Of a stretch of 64,000 bases of DNA, positions 45,353 through 54,122 are shown one piece after another. This DNA comes from SAR116 cluster alpha proteobacterium HIMB100. GTDB lineage: Bacteria; Pseudomonadota; Alphaproteobacteria; Puniceispirillales; Puniceispirillaceae. How positions within the stretch are numbered: the first letter of the stretch is position 1; each line of letters opens with the position of its first letter. The stretch lies in contig AFXB01000010.1 in NCBI GenBank assembly GCA_000238815.2, positions 491,001 to 555,000 on the forward strand. Reading direction: 5' to 3'. The position numbers and the translations under genes were made by a program. A model generated the notes under the pieces. It was not told the origin of the DNA. It saw nothing but the letters and a program-made list of their open reading frames with translations, and did not search any database.

Positions 45353-46461
45353 AAGGTCTCTCCATAGCTGAAGACAGCAGCGCCGAGCGCCTCAATATCA
45401 GGACTGACACCAAGACCGGGCGTATCTGTTGCATAGAGCTTGCCGTCTGAGACCGTTGGCCCGCCAATTCCTGTGCTGGTGGTATTGTAATTCATCAGAT
45501 CCGTTGAATTGACCAGATAGTCTTCCGGGGTGGAGGCTGCAAAATGGGCCACAGCAGCGCTGGCGATCTCGCCACCCCAGCTATCCTCAGAGATAACCGG
45601 AATCCGGTGTTCAACCAGATAGTCACGGACCCGGCGTGCCTTTGTCAGCCCGCCCAGATTGGAAATTTTCAAACAGCACATCTCAGCCCCCCGGTCCTGA
45701 ACGACGCGCTGGGCAGCGGCAAGACCGGTGATACATTCATCTAACTTCATCGGCTGATGAGCGACACGTCTGACCTGCTGGCATTCTTCATAAGTGCGGC
45801 AGGGCTGTTCAAGAATATACTCTAAATCTTTGGTGGCTGAGGCAACCCGGACAGCATTATCCACCCGCCAACCCTGATTGGCATCAGCCATCGCTTTTTC
45901 GCCTTCCTGCAGCAGCGCCACACCGCTGTGGATCCGTTCAATATCTTGCTGCCAGTCTGCCCCGACTTTAATCTGAAACTGGCGATAGCCAGCCGCGCGA
46001 TAGCTGTTCATCTCAGCAATGGTGTCTGTAATCTCTTTTTGCGGGGCAACGCGGTACATTGGCGCGCCATCTGTCAGTTTGCCGCCCAACAACATCCAGA
46101 CAGGCTGGCTGGTTGCCTGTCCCAACAGGTCCCAGCAGGCGGCGTCAAACGGCGCCTTGGCATAGCCATGACCCTGAAGTGTGTGGTCCATAATCTGTTC
46201 AATCAGGCCAAGCTGGCGCGGATCTGCCCCGATAAGAGCAGGTGCCAGCAAATGCGCTGCTGCTTCAACACCATGAGAATGCGCGACCATGTAATTTTCG
46301 CCGCAGGGGGTAAATTCTCCACAGCCTTGCAGACCTGAATCAGTGTCTATCACCACAACAGAGGCAAGCGCGGTGGTGATGGCGTTTCCTGCGCCCCACG
46401 CATAACTACCGCCCACATAAGGCAGGCCTGTTTTGAATACCCTGATGCCGGTTATTTTCAT
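45349..46461 (-). CDS. Mandelate racemase/muconate lactonizing enzyme family protein (first in the tandem)
   Basis: Enolase-superfamily enzyme of 370 residues. Lys165 (QIKVGADW) and Lys265 (LKISNLGG) are the acid/base pair; Asp193 (ADANQGW), Glu218 (LEQPC) and Asp241 (MKLDEC) bind magnesium. SEDSWGGEIASAAVAH is the barrel's eighth-strand region. The family includes hydroxyproline-betaine epimerase and cis-3-hydroxyproline dehydratase, which fits a locus with demethylation enzymes, but the substrate is inferred. It follows the dimethylglycine-dehydrogenase-like gene by 52 nt and is the first of three overlapping paralogues. Confidence 0.9.
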   Translation of the reverse strand: MKITGIRVFKTGLPYVGGSYAWGAGNAITTALASVVVIDTDSGLQGCGEFTPCGENYMVAHSHGVEAAAHLLAPALIGADPRQLGLIEQIMDHTLQGHGYAKAPFDAACWDLLGQATSQPVWMLLGGKLTDGAPMYRVAPQKEITDTIAEMNSYRAAGYRQFQIKVGADWQQDIERIHSGVALLQEGEKAMADANQGWRVDNAVRVASATKDLEYILEQPCRTYEECQQVRRVAHQPMKLDECITGLAAAQRVVQDRGAEMCCLKISNLGGLTKARRVRDYLVEHRIPVISEDSWGGEIASAAVAHFAASTPEDYLVNSTDLMNYNTTSTGIGGPTVSDGKLYATDTPGLGVSPDIEALGAAVFSYGETL

Positions 46462-46513
46462 GAGCTGACTTCAGTTGTTATCAACGACCTTTGTTCACAA
46501 TGCCATTCTGATC

Positions 46514-48973
46514 TCAGGCAACAGCCTCTTTTGCCTCATCAGTGCGAGGCAGCAGGCTTTGCGGATCATAAACCGGTTCTGTACGAACAACCGCCGCACG
46601 CGGCTGGCCGGCGATTATCACCTCAAGCTGTGTTCCTGGCCTTGCTGCATGTGGCTGAATATAGGCAAAGGCCAGAATTTTTTGCACCGTCGGGCTGAAG
46701 ACAACAGATGCTGTTGACCCCACAACAATACCGTCACACAGCACCGCTTCCCCACCATGACCATCCGTCTGGCCATCTGGTTCAATTTCAAGATAGGCAC
46801 AAATCCACGGCAGATCGTCCTGTCCGGCAAGGGTTTCGTCTTTGCCTAAATAGCTTTTTTCAGTGCTGACAAACCGCATCACATCTGCTTCGGGCAAAGT
46901 GACCTCATTGGTCAGCTCGCCAGCGCCTTTAAAGGCTTTTTCCATCCGCATCACATTCATGGCGAATGAACCATAATCAGTAAGGCCAAATGGCGTCCCG
47001 GCAGCGGTCAGCGCGTTATAGACATCAACACAAGCCGCGTTCGGCATATGCAGCTCCCAGCCCAGCTCTCCGGCATAGGACAGCCGCATCGCCATAACTG
47101 TGTGACCAGCGATGGTGATGTCTTGCCCGGTCAGCCAGCGGAACTGTTTGTTATCCAGAGGCGCATCTGTGCAGGCCGCCAGAATATCACGCGCACGCGG
47201 ACCGTTCAGCGCCAATGCAGACCAGCTGTCTGACAAGACTGTGATCTCTGCTTTCTCATCTTGTTTGTTCTGGTTCAGATGATCCAGCAGACGCTGTTCA
47301 AAAAAGGCCGCACAGACCAGATAATAGCTGTCTTCTTGATTTCTGAAAATTGTGGTCTCCAGCTCAATGCGGCCGCGCCGGTTCAGCATATGCCCCAGGG
47401 TGATGCCGCCGACGCGTGCAGGCAATTTATTCGCCACCAGCCTGTCCAGAAGCGCTGCTGCGCCCGGGCCAGACACTTGTATCTTGGTAAAGGCTGTCAC
47501 ATCAATGAGGCCAGCTGCCTCACGCACGGCCTTGACCTCTGCTTCTATCATGTCATGGACCTGATTGCGGCGGAATGAATAATGATCATGCTGGGCAACC
47601 CCGTCACGCGCGAACCAGCGCGGACGTTCAAAACCGAACACCTCTTCATGAACGGCCCCTTTTGCCTTCAGAATATCATGCAGAGTCGAGGGTTTGATCG
47701 GCCGTCCGGCAAGCCGGTTAAAATGCGGGAACGGAATTTCATGGCGCAGGCAGTAATCTTCTTTTGCCTTAATCACCTGCCAGTCTTTGGTTGCATAAGC
47801 CCCGAACCGGCGTGGATCATAATCCCGCATGTAAATATCAGCAGCCCCATGAACCATCCAGCGGGCCAGCTCACGCGTCAGGCCAGGTCCCCAGCCAATA
47901 CCGATTTGCGTGCCACAACAACACCAGTAATTGCGCACACCCGGCGCAGGCCCGATTAACGGGTTACCATCAGGCGGGTGGGAAATTGCCCCATGCACTT
48001 CACGGCTGATGCCCAGCTCTGCGAAAATAGGCATCCGGTTCAGACTTTCTTCAAGCCAGGGCATCACCCGGTCATAGTCAGGGGCAAATAATTCATTTTC
48101 AGCTTCCCATGGACAATGATCTTCCCACACTGTGTTCGGATTTTCTTTTTCATAAATCCCGATAAGGCCGCGTTTCTGTTCCATCCGAATATAGCCAGAG
48201 ACCATCTTATCATCACGGATCACAGGCAGTTCAGTACCCAGATCGGCAAATTCAGGAACAGGTTCAGTGACAAAATAATGATGTGTCATAGAGGTCATCG
48301 GCAATTGCAGACCAGACCATTCGCCCATCTGGCGCGCGTAAGTGCCACCCGCATTCACCACATGTTCACAGGTAATTGAGCCCTGTTCGGTTTCGACCAG
48401 CCATTCACCATTGGCCAGTTGGGTAATGTTGGTTGCCTGGCAGCGGCGGATGATTTTCACGCCCAGCTGGCGCGCGCCCTGCGCCATTGCCATAGTCACA
48501 TTCGAGGGATCAACATGACCGTCATCAGGGGTGTGCAAGGCGCCCAAAACCCCATCCAGATTATAAAAAGGGTGCAGATCAGCGACCCGGTCAGGGCCCA
48601 CCAATTCAATGTTAAAGCCAAGCGAGCGACCAACAGATAATGTGTGCCGCAACCAGTCCATTTCATCTTCGGTATAGGCCAGCCTGAAGGAGCCACAACC
48701 ATGCCAGGTCACAGCCTGACCGGTTTCTGCCTCCAGCGCGCCTGCATAGAGCCCGATATTATAGTCAACACATTTGCCCAAACCGAATGAGCTGGTCGAA
48801 TGGGTGATCTGGCCAGCTGCATGCCAGGTGCTGCCACTTGTCAATTCCGCCTTTTCCAGCAGAACAACATCTGTCCAGCCTTCATGGGCAAGGTGATAGG
48901 CAAGTCCACATCCCATCACGCCGCCCCCAACGATCACCACTTTCGCCTGGCCAGGCACTTTTTGTTCGCTCAT
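46514..48973 (-). CDS. Dimethylglycine/sarcosine dehydrogenase-type FAD oxidoreductase with GcvT domains
   Basis: Flavoprotein of 819 residues. VVIVGGGVMGCGLAYHLAHE (residues ~12-31) binds FAD; SGSTWHAAGQITHS contains the His that holds FAD covalently in the family. The DAO domain runs to about 375, a linker (FAO_M-type) to 430, and glycine-cleavage-T-like folate domains from 440 to the end (TAFTKIQVSGPGAAALLDRL; MRLSYAGELGWELHMP). It would oxidatively remove an N-methyl group and pass the one-carbon unit to tetrahydrofolate. ATG 48973 has AGGG six bases upstream. Divergent from the RpiR regulator and first gene before the three mandelate-racemase-type genes. Confidence 0.92.
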   Translation of the reverse strand: MSEQKVPGQAKVVIVGGGVMGCGLAYHLAHEGWTDVVLLEKAELTSGSTWHAAGQITHSTSSFGLGKCVDYNIGLYAGALEAETGQAVTWHGCGSFRLAYTEDEMDWLRHTLSVGRSLGFNIELVGPDRVADLHPFYNLDGVLGALHTPDDGHVDPSNVTMAMAQGARQLGVKIIRRCQATNITQLANGEWLVETEQGSITCEHVVNAGGTYARQMGEWSGLQLPMTSMTHHYFVTEPVPEFADLGTELPVIRDDKMVSGYIRMEQKRGLIGIYEKENPNTVWEDHCPWEAENELFAPDYDRVMPWLEESLNRMPIFAELGISREVHGAISHPPDGNPLIGPAPGVRNYWCCCGTQIGIGWGPGLTRELARWMVHGAADIYMRDYDPRRFGAYATKDWQVIKAKEDYCLRHEIPFPHFNRLAGRPIKPSTLHDILKAKGAVHEEVFGFERPRWFARDGVAQHDHYSFRRNQVHDMIEAEVKAVREAAGLIDVTAFTKIQVSGPGAAALLDRLVANKLPARVGGITLGHMLNRRGRIELETTIFRNQEDSYYLVCAAFFEQRLLDHLNQNKQDEKAEITVLSDSWSALALNGPRARDILAACTDAPLDNKQFRWLTGQDITIAGHTVMAMRLSYAGELGWELHMPNAACVDVYNALTAAGTPFGLTDYGSFAMNVMRMEKAFKGAGELTNEVTLPEADVMRFVSTEKSYLGKDETLAGQDDLPWICAYLEIEPDGQTDGHGGEAVLCDGIVVGSTASVVFSPTVQKILAFAYIQPHAARPGTQLEVIIAGQPRAAVVRTEPVYDPQSLLPRTDEAKEAVA

Positions 48974-49007
48974 CATCAGCCCTATCATTGTCTCTGCCTG
49001 GTGTCTT

Positions 49008-49039
49008 ATCTGTCTGGCACCAGTTCTGCCTAGACAGAT
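49008..49039. promoter_or_regulatory. Inverted repeat between the demethylase and RpiR genes
   Basis: ATCTGTCT (49008-49015) and AGACAGAT (49032-49039) are perfect 8-bp arms with a 16-nt spacer in the divergent promoter region, a plausible operator for the adjacent RpiR regulator. Confidence 0.45.
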
Positions 49040-49056
49040 TAATGATACAAATATAC

Positions 49057-49070
49057 CATAGTCAACTATG
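49057..49070. promoter_or_regulatory. Palindrome overlapping the RpiR start codon
   Basis: CATAGT-CA-ACTATG is a perfect 6-bp inverted repeat whose last three bases are the RpiR ATG. It may serve autoregulation. ATGATACA (49042-49049) and TGTATCAT (49082-49089) form a wider complementary pair around it. Confidence 0.45.
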
Positions 49071-49949
49071 AATGACGCAAATGTATCATCACAACGGCTT
49101 GACCGGCTAGCAGAAGAACTGCCGGAGCTGACCCCAGAAGCGCGTAAAGCAGCAACTTATGTGCTGGAAAACCCGCTGGATGTGGGCGTTCTGACGGTGC
49201 GAGAGATTGCAGATGCCGCGAATGTGAACCCGAATACGGTGGTGCGGATGGCCCGCCAGATTGGCTTTGCCGGCTATGATGAATTCCGGGCGCCTTTTCG
49301 TGAAGCGATTCGCAATGGGACGGCCGGATTTCCTGACCGGGTCAGATGGCTGCAGGAGACCCGTAAATCAGGGACCATGGGCGGACTTTATGCCGATATG
49401 GTCCAAAGCGCGCTGGCCAATATTGAGCAGACCTTTGCTGATATCCAGATTGACCAGCTGATCGCGGCGGCAACATCGGTGTGGCAGTCACGCAATGTGT
49501 TCACGCTGGGTGTTGGCATCAATAATTCCAATGCCCGCAATTTCACCTATCTGGCCTCGACAGGGATGGTTCAGTTTCATGCGATTCCCCGGTCAGGTTC
49601 AACGCCAGTTGATGATTTGGCCTGGGCGGACAGCCATGATGTGCTGATCGCGATCACATGTAAGCCTTATCGGGCTGAAGTGGTGGAGGCCGTGAGGATT
49701 GCCAAAGAACAGGGGCTGACCATCATCGGTCTTTCAGACAGTCCGGCCAGCCCGGTGATTTTAAATGCTGACCATGGTTTTGTTGTCTCAACAGATACAC
49801 CGCAATTTTTCCCTTCATCAGTCAGTATTATTGCGCTTCTGGAAACGCTGTTGTCAGTGGTTATTTCTGTGGCCAGTGATGAAATTGTTGACCGGGTTGA
49901 AAAATTCCATCACCGTCGCCACCAACTCGGACTTTATACAGAGGTGTAA
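49068..49949 (+). CDS. RpiR/MurR family transcriptional regulator
   Basis: Regulator of 293 residues. The N-terminal helix-turn-helix (LTVREIADAANVNPNTVVRM) occupies about residues 43-62, and the C-terminal SIS domain, which normally binds a phosphosugar or similar ligand, spans about 125-265 (NVFTLGVGINNSNARNFTYL; LIAITCKPYRAEVVEAVRIA). It sits between the divergent demethylase operon and the Rieske and aldehyde dehydrogenase genes and probably controls both. The Rieske ATG follows by 2 nt. Confidence 0.92.
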   Translation: MNDANVSSQRLDRLAEELPELTPEARKAATYVLENPLDVGVLTVREIADAANVNPNTVVRMARQIGFAGYDEFRAPFREAIRNGTAGFPDRVRWLQETRKSGTMGGLYADMVQSALANIEQTFADIQIDQLIAAATSVWQSRNVFTLGVGINNSNARNFTYLASTGMVQFHAIPRSGSTPVDDLAWADSHDVLIAITCKPYRAEVVEAVRIAKEQGLTIIGLSDSPASPVILNADHGFVVSTDTPQFFPSSVSIIALLETLLSVVISVASDEIVDRVEKFHHRRHQLGLYTEV

Positions 49950-49951
49950 AC

Positions 49952-51040
49952 ATGACGACCCCGATTCATTCTCTTGATGCCCGCTATTACACCGATCCGC
50001 AGATGTTTGCCCGAGAGCAAGCGGGTCTGTTTGCCCGCACTTGGCAATTTGCCTGTCATTTATCAGCTCTGCCGGCAGCCGGCTGTTACACCAGTTTTGA
50101 GATTGCTGGCGAGGAGCTGTTTGCGTTGCGGGGGCGTGATTCTCAGGTGCGGGTCTTTTATAATGTCTGCCAGCATCGGGCGCATCAGCTGGTGTCGGGA
50201 ACAGGGCGTGCGCCAACCATCACCTGCCCCTATCATGCCTGGAGCTATGATTTTGAGGGTAGCTTGCGGGCCGCCCCGAATTTGGACGTTGTTGCCGGCG
50301 TTGAGGCGTCAGAAATTTGCTTAACAGAGGTGCGCTGCGAGGCGTTTCTGGGATTTTTATTTGTCAATCTGGATCCGGGCGCCCAGCCCATGGACAGCTG
50401 GTTTCCAAATGTACGGGCAGAACTGGAAGACTGGGTGCCGAACTGGGCTGAGCTGAAGCCGCTGGAATGGGTTGAAATCCCTGAAAAATGCAATTGGAAA
50501 GTGTCCGTCGAAAATTATTCAGAATGTTATCATTGCGCGCTGAACCACCTGACATTTTCAAATGGAGTTGTCAAACCAGAAACCTATGACATCCAACCGC
50601 AGGGCAAATGCCTGCGCCATACAACCGAATGCCAGAACCTGGAGAGTATGAGCTATGATATCCATTCTGGTTTTGCCCATTTTGATGAATATTCAAGCTG
50701 GTATTTATGGCCGTTATTCAGCTTTCAGGTCTATCCGGGCAATGTACTGAATACCTATCACTGGCGCGCTCATGGCCCTGATCAGGTGACGGTGTGGCGC
50801 GGCTGGTATTCAGTAAATGGCGCTGAAGACGCAAGAATTCGTAAATTGGCAGTTCAGGACAGACAGACCACTGTGGAAGAAGATATTCATCTAGTTGAAT
50901 CGGTCCAGCGCGGGCTGCAGTCGCGCGGGTACCGTCCAGGACCTCTGGTGATCGACCCAAATTGTGGCGTGAATTCAGAACATCCTGTAATGCATTTGCA
51001 AAGCTGGATGCGCCAGGCCGCAGATGATCTGAATACATAA
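49952..51040 (+). CDS. Rieske non-heme iron oxygenase, alpha subunit (betaine/stachydrine demethylase-like)
   Basis: Oxygenase of 362 residues. The Rieske cluster ligands are C73, H75, C92 and H95 (CQHRAHQL then CPYHAWSYDFEG). The mononuclear iron site starts at ENYSECYHCALNHL (His194, His199), with the ECYHC form seen in glycine-betaine and stachydrine demethylases. It would use O2 and reduced ferredoxin to remove an N-methyl group from a quaternary amine. No reductase gene is present in the window, so electrons must come from elsewhere. AGAGGTG precedes the ATG. Confidence 0.9.
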   Translation: MTTPIHSLDARYYTDPQMFAREQAGLFARTWQFACHLSALPAAGCYTSFEIAGEELFALRGRDSQVRVFYNVCQHRAHQLVSGTGRAPTITCPYHAWSYDFEGSLRAAPNLDVVAGVEASEICLTEVRCEAFLGFLFVNLDPGAQPMDSWFPNVRAELEDWVPNWAELKPLEWVEIPEKCNWKVSVENYSECYHCALNHLTFSNGVVKPETYDIQPQGKCLRHTTECQNLESMSYDIHSGFAHFDEYSSWYLWPLFSFQVYPGNVLNTYHWRAHGPDQVTVWRGWYSVNGAEDARIRKLAVQDRQTTVEEDIHLVESVQRGLQSRGYRPGPLVIDPNCGVNSEHPVMHLQSWMRQAADDLNT

Positions 51041-51070
51041 CCTCTGGCACATAATCTTAAGGACCCCATC

Positions 51071-52504
51071 ATGGCTGCGTTTCAGAATTATATTAATGGT
51101 GTTTATGTTGATGGCGGCGCGGGCCGGATTGACGTGACCAACCCTGCCACAGGTGAGACAGTTGGCGATCAGGCTCTGGCAGATGCGCGTGATGTTGACC
51201 AGGCTGTTGCCGCAGCAAAGGCAGTGCATGAGGCAGGCGCATTTTCAGGTTTGCGGCCAGTTGAGCGCGGCCGCATGGTCCAGAAAATGGGTCACTATCT
51301 TCTGCAGCATAAAAATAAGCTGGCCACTCTTTTGACATTGGAACAAGGCAAGCCTTTATGGGAGTCGCATATCGAAATTGAGGGGGCAGCCCGCTATTTT
51401 GAATATTACGGCAATCAGGCAGAAACAATCGAAGGGCGATCTATCCCCCTCGGCCAGGGCTATTTTGATTTCACAGTTTACGAACCCTTTGGAGTATCGG
51501 CTCAGATCATCCCCTGGAATTATCCGATAGAGATGACTGCCCGATCTTTGTCTGCAGCGCTGGCAACAGGTAATGCTTGTGTAATAAAGTCACCTGAGCT
51601 GACACCGCTGACCCATTATATTTTTGCAGAGGCTGCTGAAGCAGCCGGACTGCCGGAAGGGGCGGTGAATATTTTATGCGGTCTTGGCCATGATGCAGGC
51701 GCTGCCCTGGCAGCACATCGCGATGTCAGGCAAATCGTGTTTACAGGTTCTGTTGAAACCGGGGTAGCGATTGCCTCTGCCGCAGCCAAGAATGTTGTGC
51801 CTTGTGTGCTGGAATTAGGCGGTAAATCAGCAGCAATTATTCATGATGATGCGGATCTGCAGGCCTTTGAATCAGACCTGCGCTGGGGCATATTTTTCAA
51901 TGCAGGACAGGTGTGTTCTGCCATGTCACGGGTGATTGTACATAGCTCACGCAAAGTAGAATTGCTGGAGCGAGCCGCTTCTGTTGCCCAGTCATTGCAG
52001 CTTGATGAAGGCATGAATCTGCCTGAATTTGGCAATAATATGGGTGCAATGGTGTCTGAAGCGCAACGTGACAGAGCAGAAACCATAGTTGCTGCAGCGG
52101 TTGCAGAAGGCGCAGAGCTGGTCTGTGGCGGCCACCGCCCGAACCGGCAAGGCGCATTCCTAGAGCCCACTGTGCTGGCCTGTCAGCCAGATCATGCCAT
52201 CGCCCAGCAAGAAGTGTTCGGGCCGGTATTAAGCGTGCTGAGCTTTGACGATGACGAACAGGCTGTCGCGATCGCGAATTCAACTGATTATGGCCTGGTG
52301 GCAGGTGTGTTCACAAAAGACCTGAACAGAGCCACAAAAGCAGCGGCAGGGCTGCGGGCAGGACAAGTATTCATCAATGAATGGTATGCAGGGGGGGTAG
52401 AAACACCATTTGGCGGTTATGGCAAATCAGGATATGGCCGCGAAAAAGGCCGTGAGGCGTTGTGGAATTATGTACAGACGAAAAATATCGCGATAAAGCG
52501 GTAG
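51071..52504 (+). CDS. Aldehyde dehydrogenase family protein (NAD-dependent)
   Basis: Enzyme of 477 residues. VSAQIIPWNYPIEMTARSLS and FTGSVETGVAIA bind NAD; CVLELGGKSAAI carries the general-base Glu; and FFNAGQVCSAMSRVIV carries the catalytic Cys (near residue 283). The C-terminus AGGVETPFGGYGKSGYGREK is typical of betaine- or gamma-guanidinobutyraldehyde-type dehydrogenases. It follows the Rieske gene by 30 nt, with AAGGA upstream. It could oxidise an aldehyde released by demethylation or further ring opening (inference). Confidence 0.92.
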   Translation: MAAFQNYINGVYVDGGAGRIDVTNPATGETVGDQALADARDVDQAVAAAKAVHEAGAFSGLRPVERGRMVQKMGHYLLQHKNKLATLLTLEQGKPLWESHIEIEGAARYFEYYGNQAETIEGRSIPLGQGYFDFTVYEPFGVSAQIIPWNYPIEMTARSLSAALATGNACVIKSPELTPLTHYIFAEAAEAAGLPEGAVNILCGLGHDAGAALAAHRDVRQIVFTGSVETGVAIASAAAKNVVPCVLELGGKSAAIIHDDADLQAFESDLRWGIFFNAGQVCSAMSRVIVHSSRKVELLERAASVAQSLQLDEGMNLPEFGNNMGAMVSEAQRDRAETIVAAAVAEGAELVCGGHRPNRQGAFLEPTVLACQPDHAIAQQEVFGPVLSVLSFDDDEQAVAIANSTDYGLVAGVFTKDLNRATKAAAGLRAGQVFINEWYAGGVETPFGGYGKSGYGREKGREALWNYVQTKNIAIKR

Positions 52505-52576
52505 CCTTGCGGGCTGCGCTAGTCCGCTTCAGCAACAGACCGGAACAGCGGCAATCTGTGTGGCTGATATCACCGG

Positions 52577-53980
52577 TCACGTTCCCTGCGTCAGGACAAA
52601 GAAAATGACACATAAACAGAGTGTGGCCAAAACAGAAAACATCCAGTTCCACCCCACTGTCAGCTGAAGCGGGTGCTTGCCATTCATCGATGACATCATC
52701 AGAACAACTGTGGCAAAAGGCGAGGTTGTCATTGACAAGGCCCAGCCAGAAGAAATCGCCAATGCAGCCAAAGTGGGATCAACCGGCAGCACAGGAAGGC
52801 TGCCCAGAAGCGTTCCAAAAAAGACCGCCATCATAATCGGGCTGACCCCGAGCCAGGAAAAGGGCATCATGATGACCGCAAGACAGATCAGCACAACATA
52901 ATCAGGTACAGCCATCAGCCCGAGCATGTCCGCCAAATCTTGTGCAGGCACCATTTCTGCACTTAACCGGCCGATATACCCAGAAGACGCCAGCGCCAAC
53001 ATTATTTTTGCGTTATTTGGCAGTTGATAAAGACAGATATCTCTGCCCAATTTGACTGCCGTTCTTGGCGTCCTGTCCGTATCACGGTTTTGCGCCCATA
53101 ACCACATCAGCATCACCACAGGACAAGATACCAATAAGCCAAAAACAAAGCTGTCTTCAAACAGGTATGAGATCACAACAGTCAGGCTGAACAACAAACA
53201 TAAAACAGACAAAAATCCGATCAATGCTGGCAGCGGCAATATGGCCTGTTGGCGGGGACGGGATGAGGCCCCGCGCAAATGACGAAAGCGCCATCGATCC
53301 TCTGCCCAGCCGACCAGACAAATCACAGCCGCACAAAACAGACCATAAACAGTCCACAGCTCGCGGCTGATCCCGTCTATCAGCTCAAGAACGGCAAGCG
53401 GTGCAATTGCTGTTGGTGACCATACCACACCCCAACTAAACCCGCGCAACATTGCGGTTAACTGGCGTTGTTCACGGATTGCGGCAATGTCTTTTTGTTC
53501 AGTTTCAACACCTTTTTGGATCAATGGTGTCAGCAAACTGATGATGCCAAGATTAAACAATATGGACATAAAATTAGTGCCACCAAAGACAGCGAAATAC
53601 CGTCGGGCCGGAGGTTGGCGTGTCAGGTACTGGCCAGTGGCTGAAACAGCAGCAGAAGTCACAGCTGTTTCATGTAACAGCGCCAGCAACAGCAAAAACC
53701 CCATCAGAAACACAGCCTGACTGATCGCCGCATCAAATACAGACCAGGGCATATCAAGGCCAAACACAGCCACAACAGTCAAACCCGAACACAGCGCCAG
53801 AAGATAGGCTTCACGCAAGCTCACAAAGCGCCAGCTGCATAAAAACACACCACCAGCCGCACAATAAGAAATGATGCTGAAAATTGCGAAATCTGTTGCC
53901 CGTGCCAGCAACATAAACAGCATCACACCAAGCATGAACAGCCCGGTCACAGGTCTTAGTCTTTCAGAGACATCATCCAC
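52577..53980 (-). CDS. Multi-pass membrane protein, putative transporter
   Basis: Protein of 467 residues with about 12 membrane segments and a short Arg-rich loop near residues 225-245. Segments such as FNLGIISLLTPLIQKGVE and SGWALSMTTSPFATVVLMMS, together with SPIMMAVFFGTLLGSLPVLP, resemble the ion-transporter superfamily (TRAP/DASS/ArsB-like), but no family is certain. It is not part of the adjacent aldehyde dehydrogenase operon (convergent, 72 nt apart). Its divergent neighbour is the AtuA gene. Substrate unknown. Confidence 0.7.
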   Translation of the reverse strand: MDDVSERLRPVTGLFMLGVMLFMLLARATDFAIFSIISYCAAGGVFLCSWRFVSLREAYLLALCSGLTVVAVFGLDMPWSVFDAAISQAVFLMGFLLLLALLHETAVTSAAVSATGQYLTRQPPARRYFAVFGGTNFMSILFNLGIISLLTPLIQKGVETEQKDIAAIREQRQLTAMLRGFSWGVVWSPTAIAPLAVLELIDGISRELWTVYGLFCAAVICLVGWAEDRWRFRHLRGASSRPRQQAILPLPALIGFLSVLCLLFSLTVVISYLFEDSFVFGLLVSCPVVMLMWLWAQNRDTDRTPRTAVKLGRDICLYQLPNNAKIMLALASSGYIGRLSAEMVPAQDLADMLGLMAVPDYVVLICLAVIMMPFSWLGVSPIMMAVFFGTLLGSLPVLPVDPTLAALAISSGWALSMTTSPFATVVLMMSSMNGKHPLQLTVGWNWMFSVLATLCLCVIFFVLTQGT

Positions 53981-54056
53981 AAATTCACAGCCCTAAAGCG
54001 TATCAGTTACCCCTCTCATCATAAGTTTACACAAAAACAGGGCATCTGTAACAGCC

Positions 54057-54085
54057 TTGACAGGCTGATTTCTTCTGGATTTGAT
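54057..54085 (+). promoter_or_regulatory. Candidate promoter of the atuA-like pair
   Basis: TTGACA (54057-54062) and TTTGAT (54080-54085) are 17 nt apart, 38 nt upstream of the ATG. The -35 box is perfect, the -10 box matches in four of six positions. Confidence 0.35.
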
Positions 54086-54122
54086 AGACAGAGCAGTCCT
54101 GTCACAAGTTCACGATAAGCAA

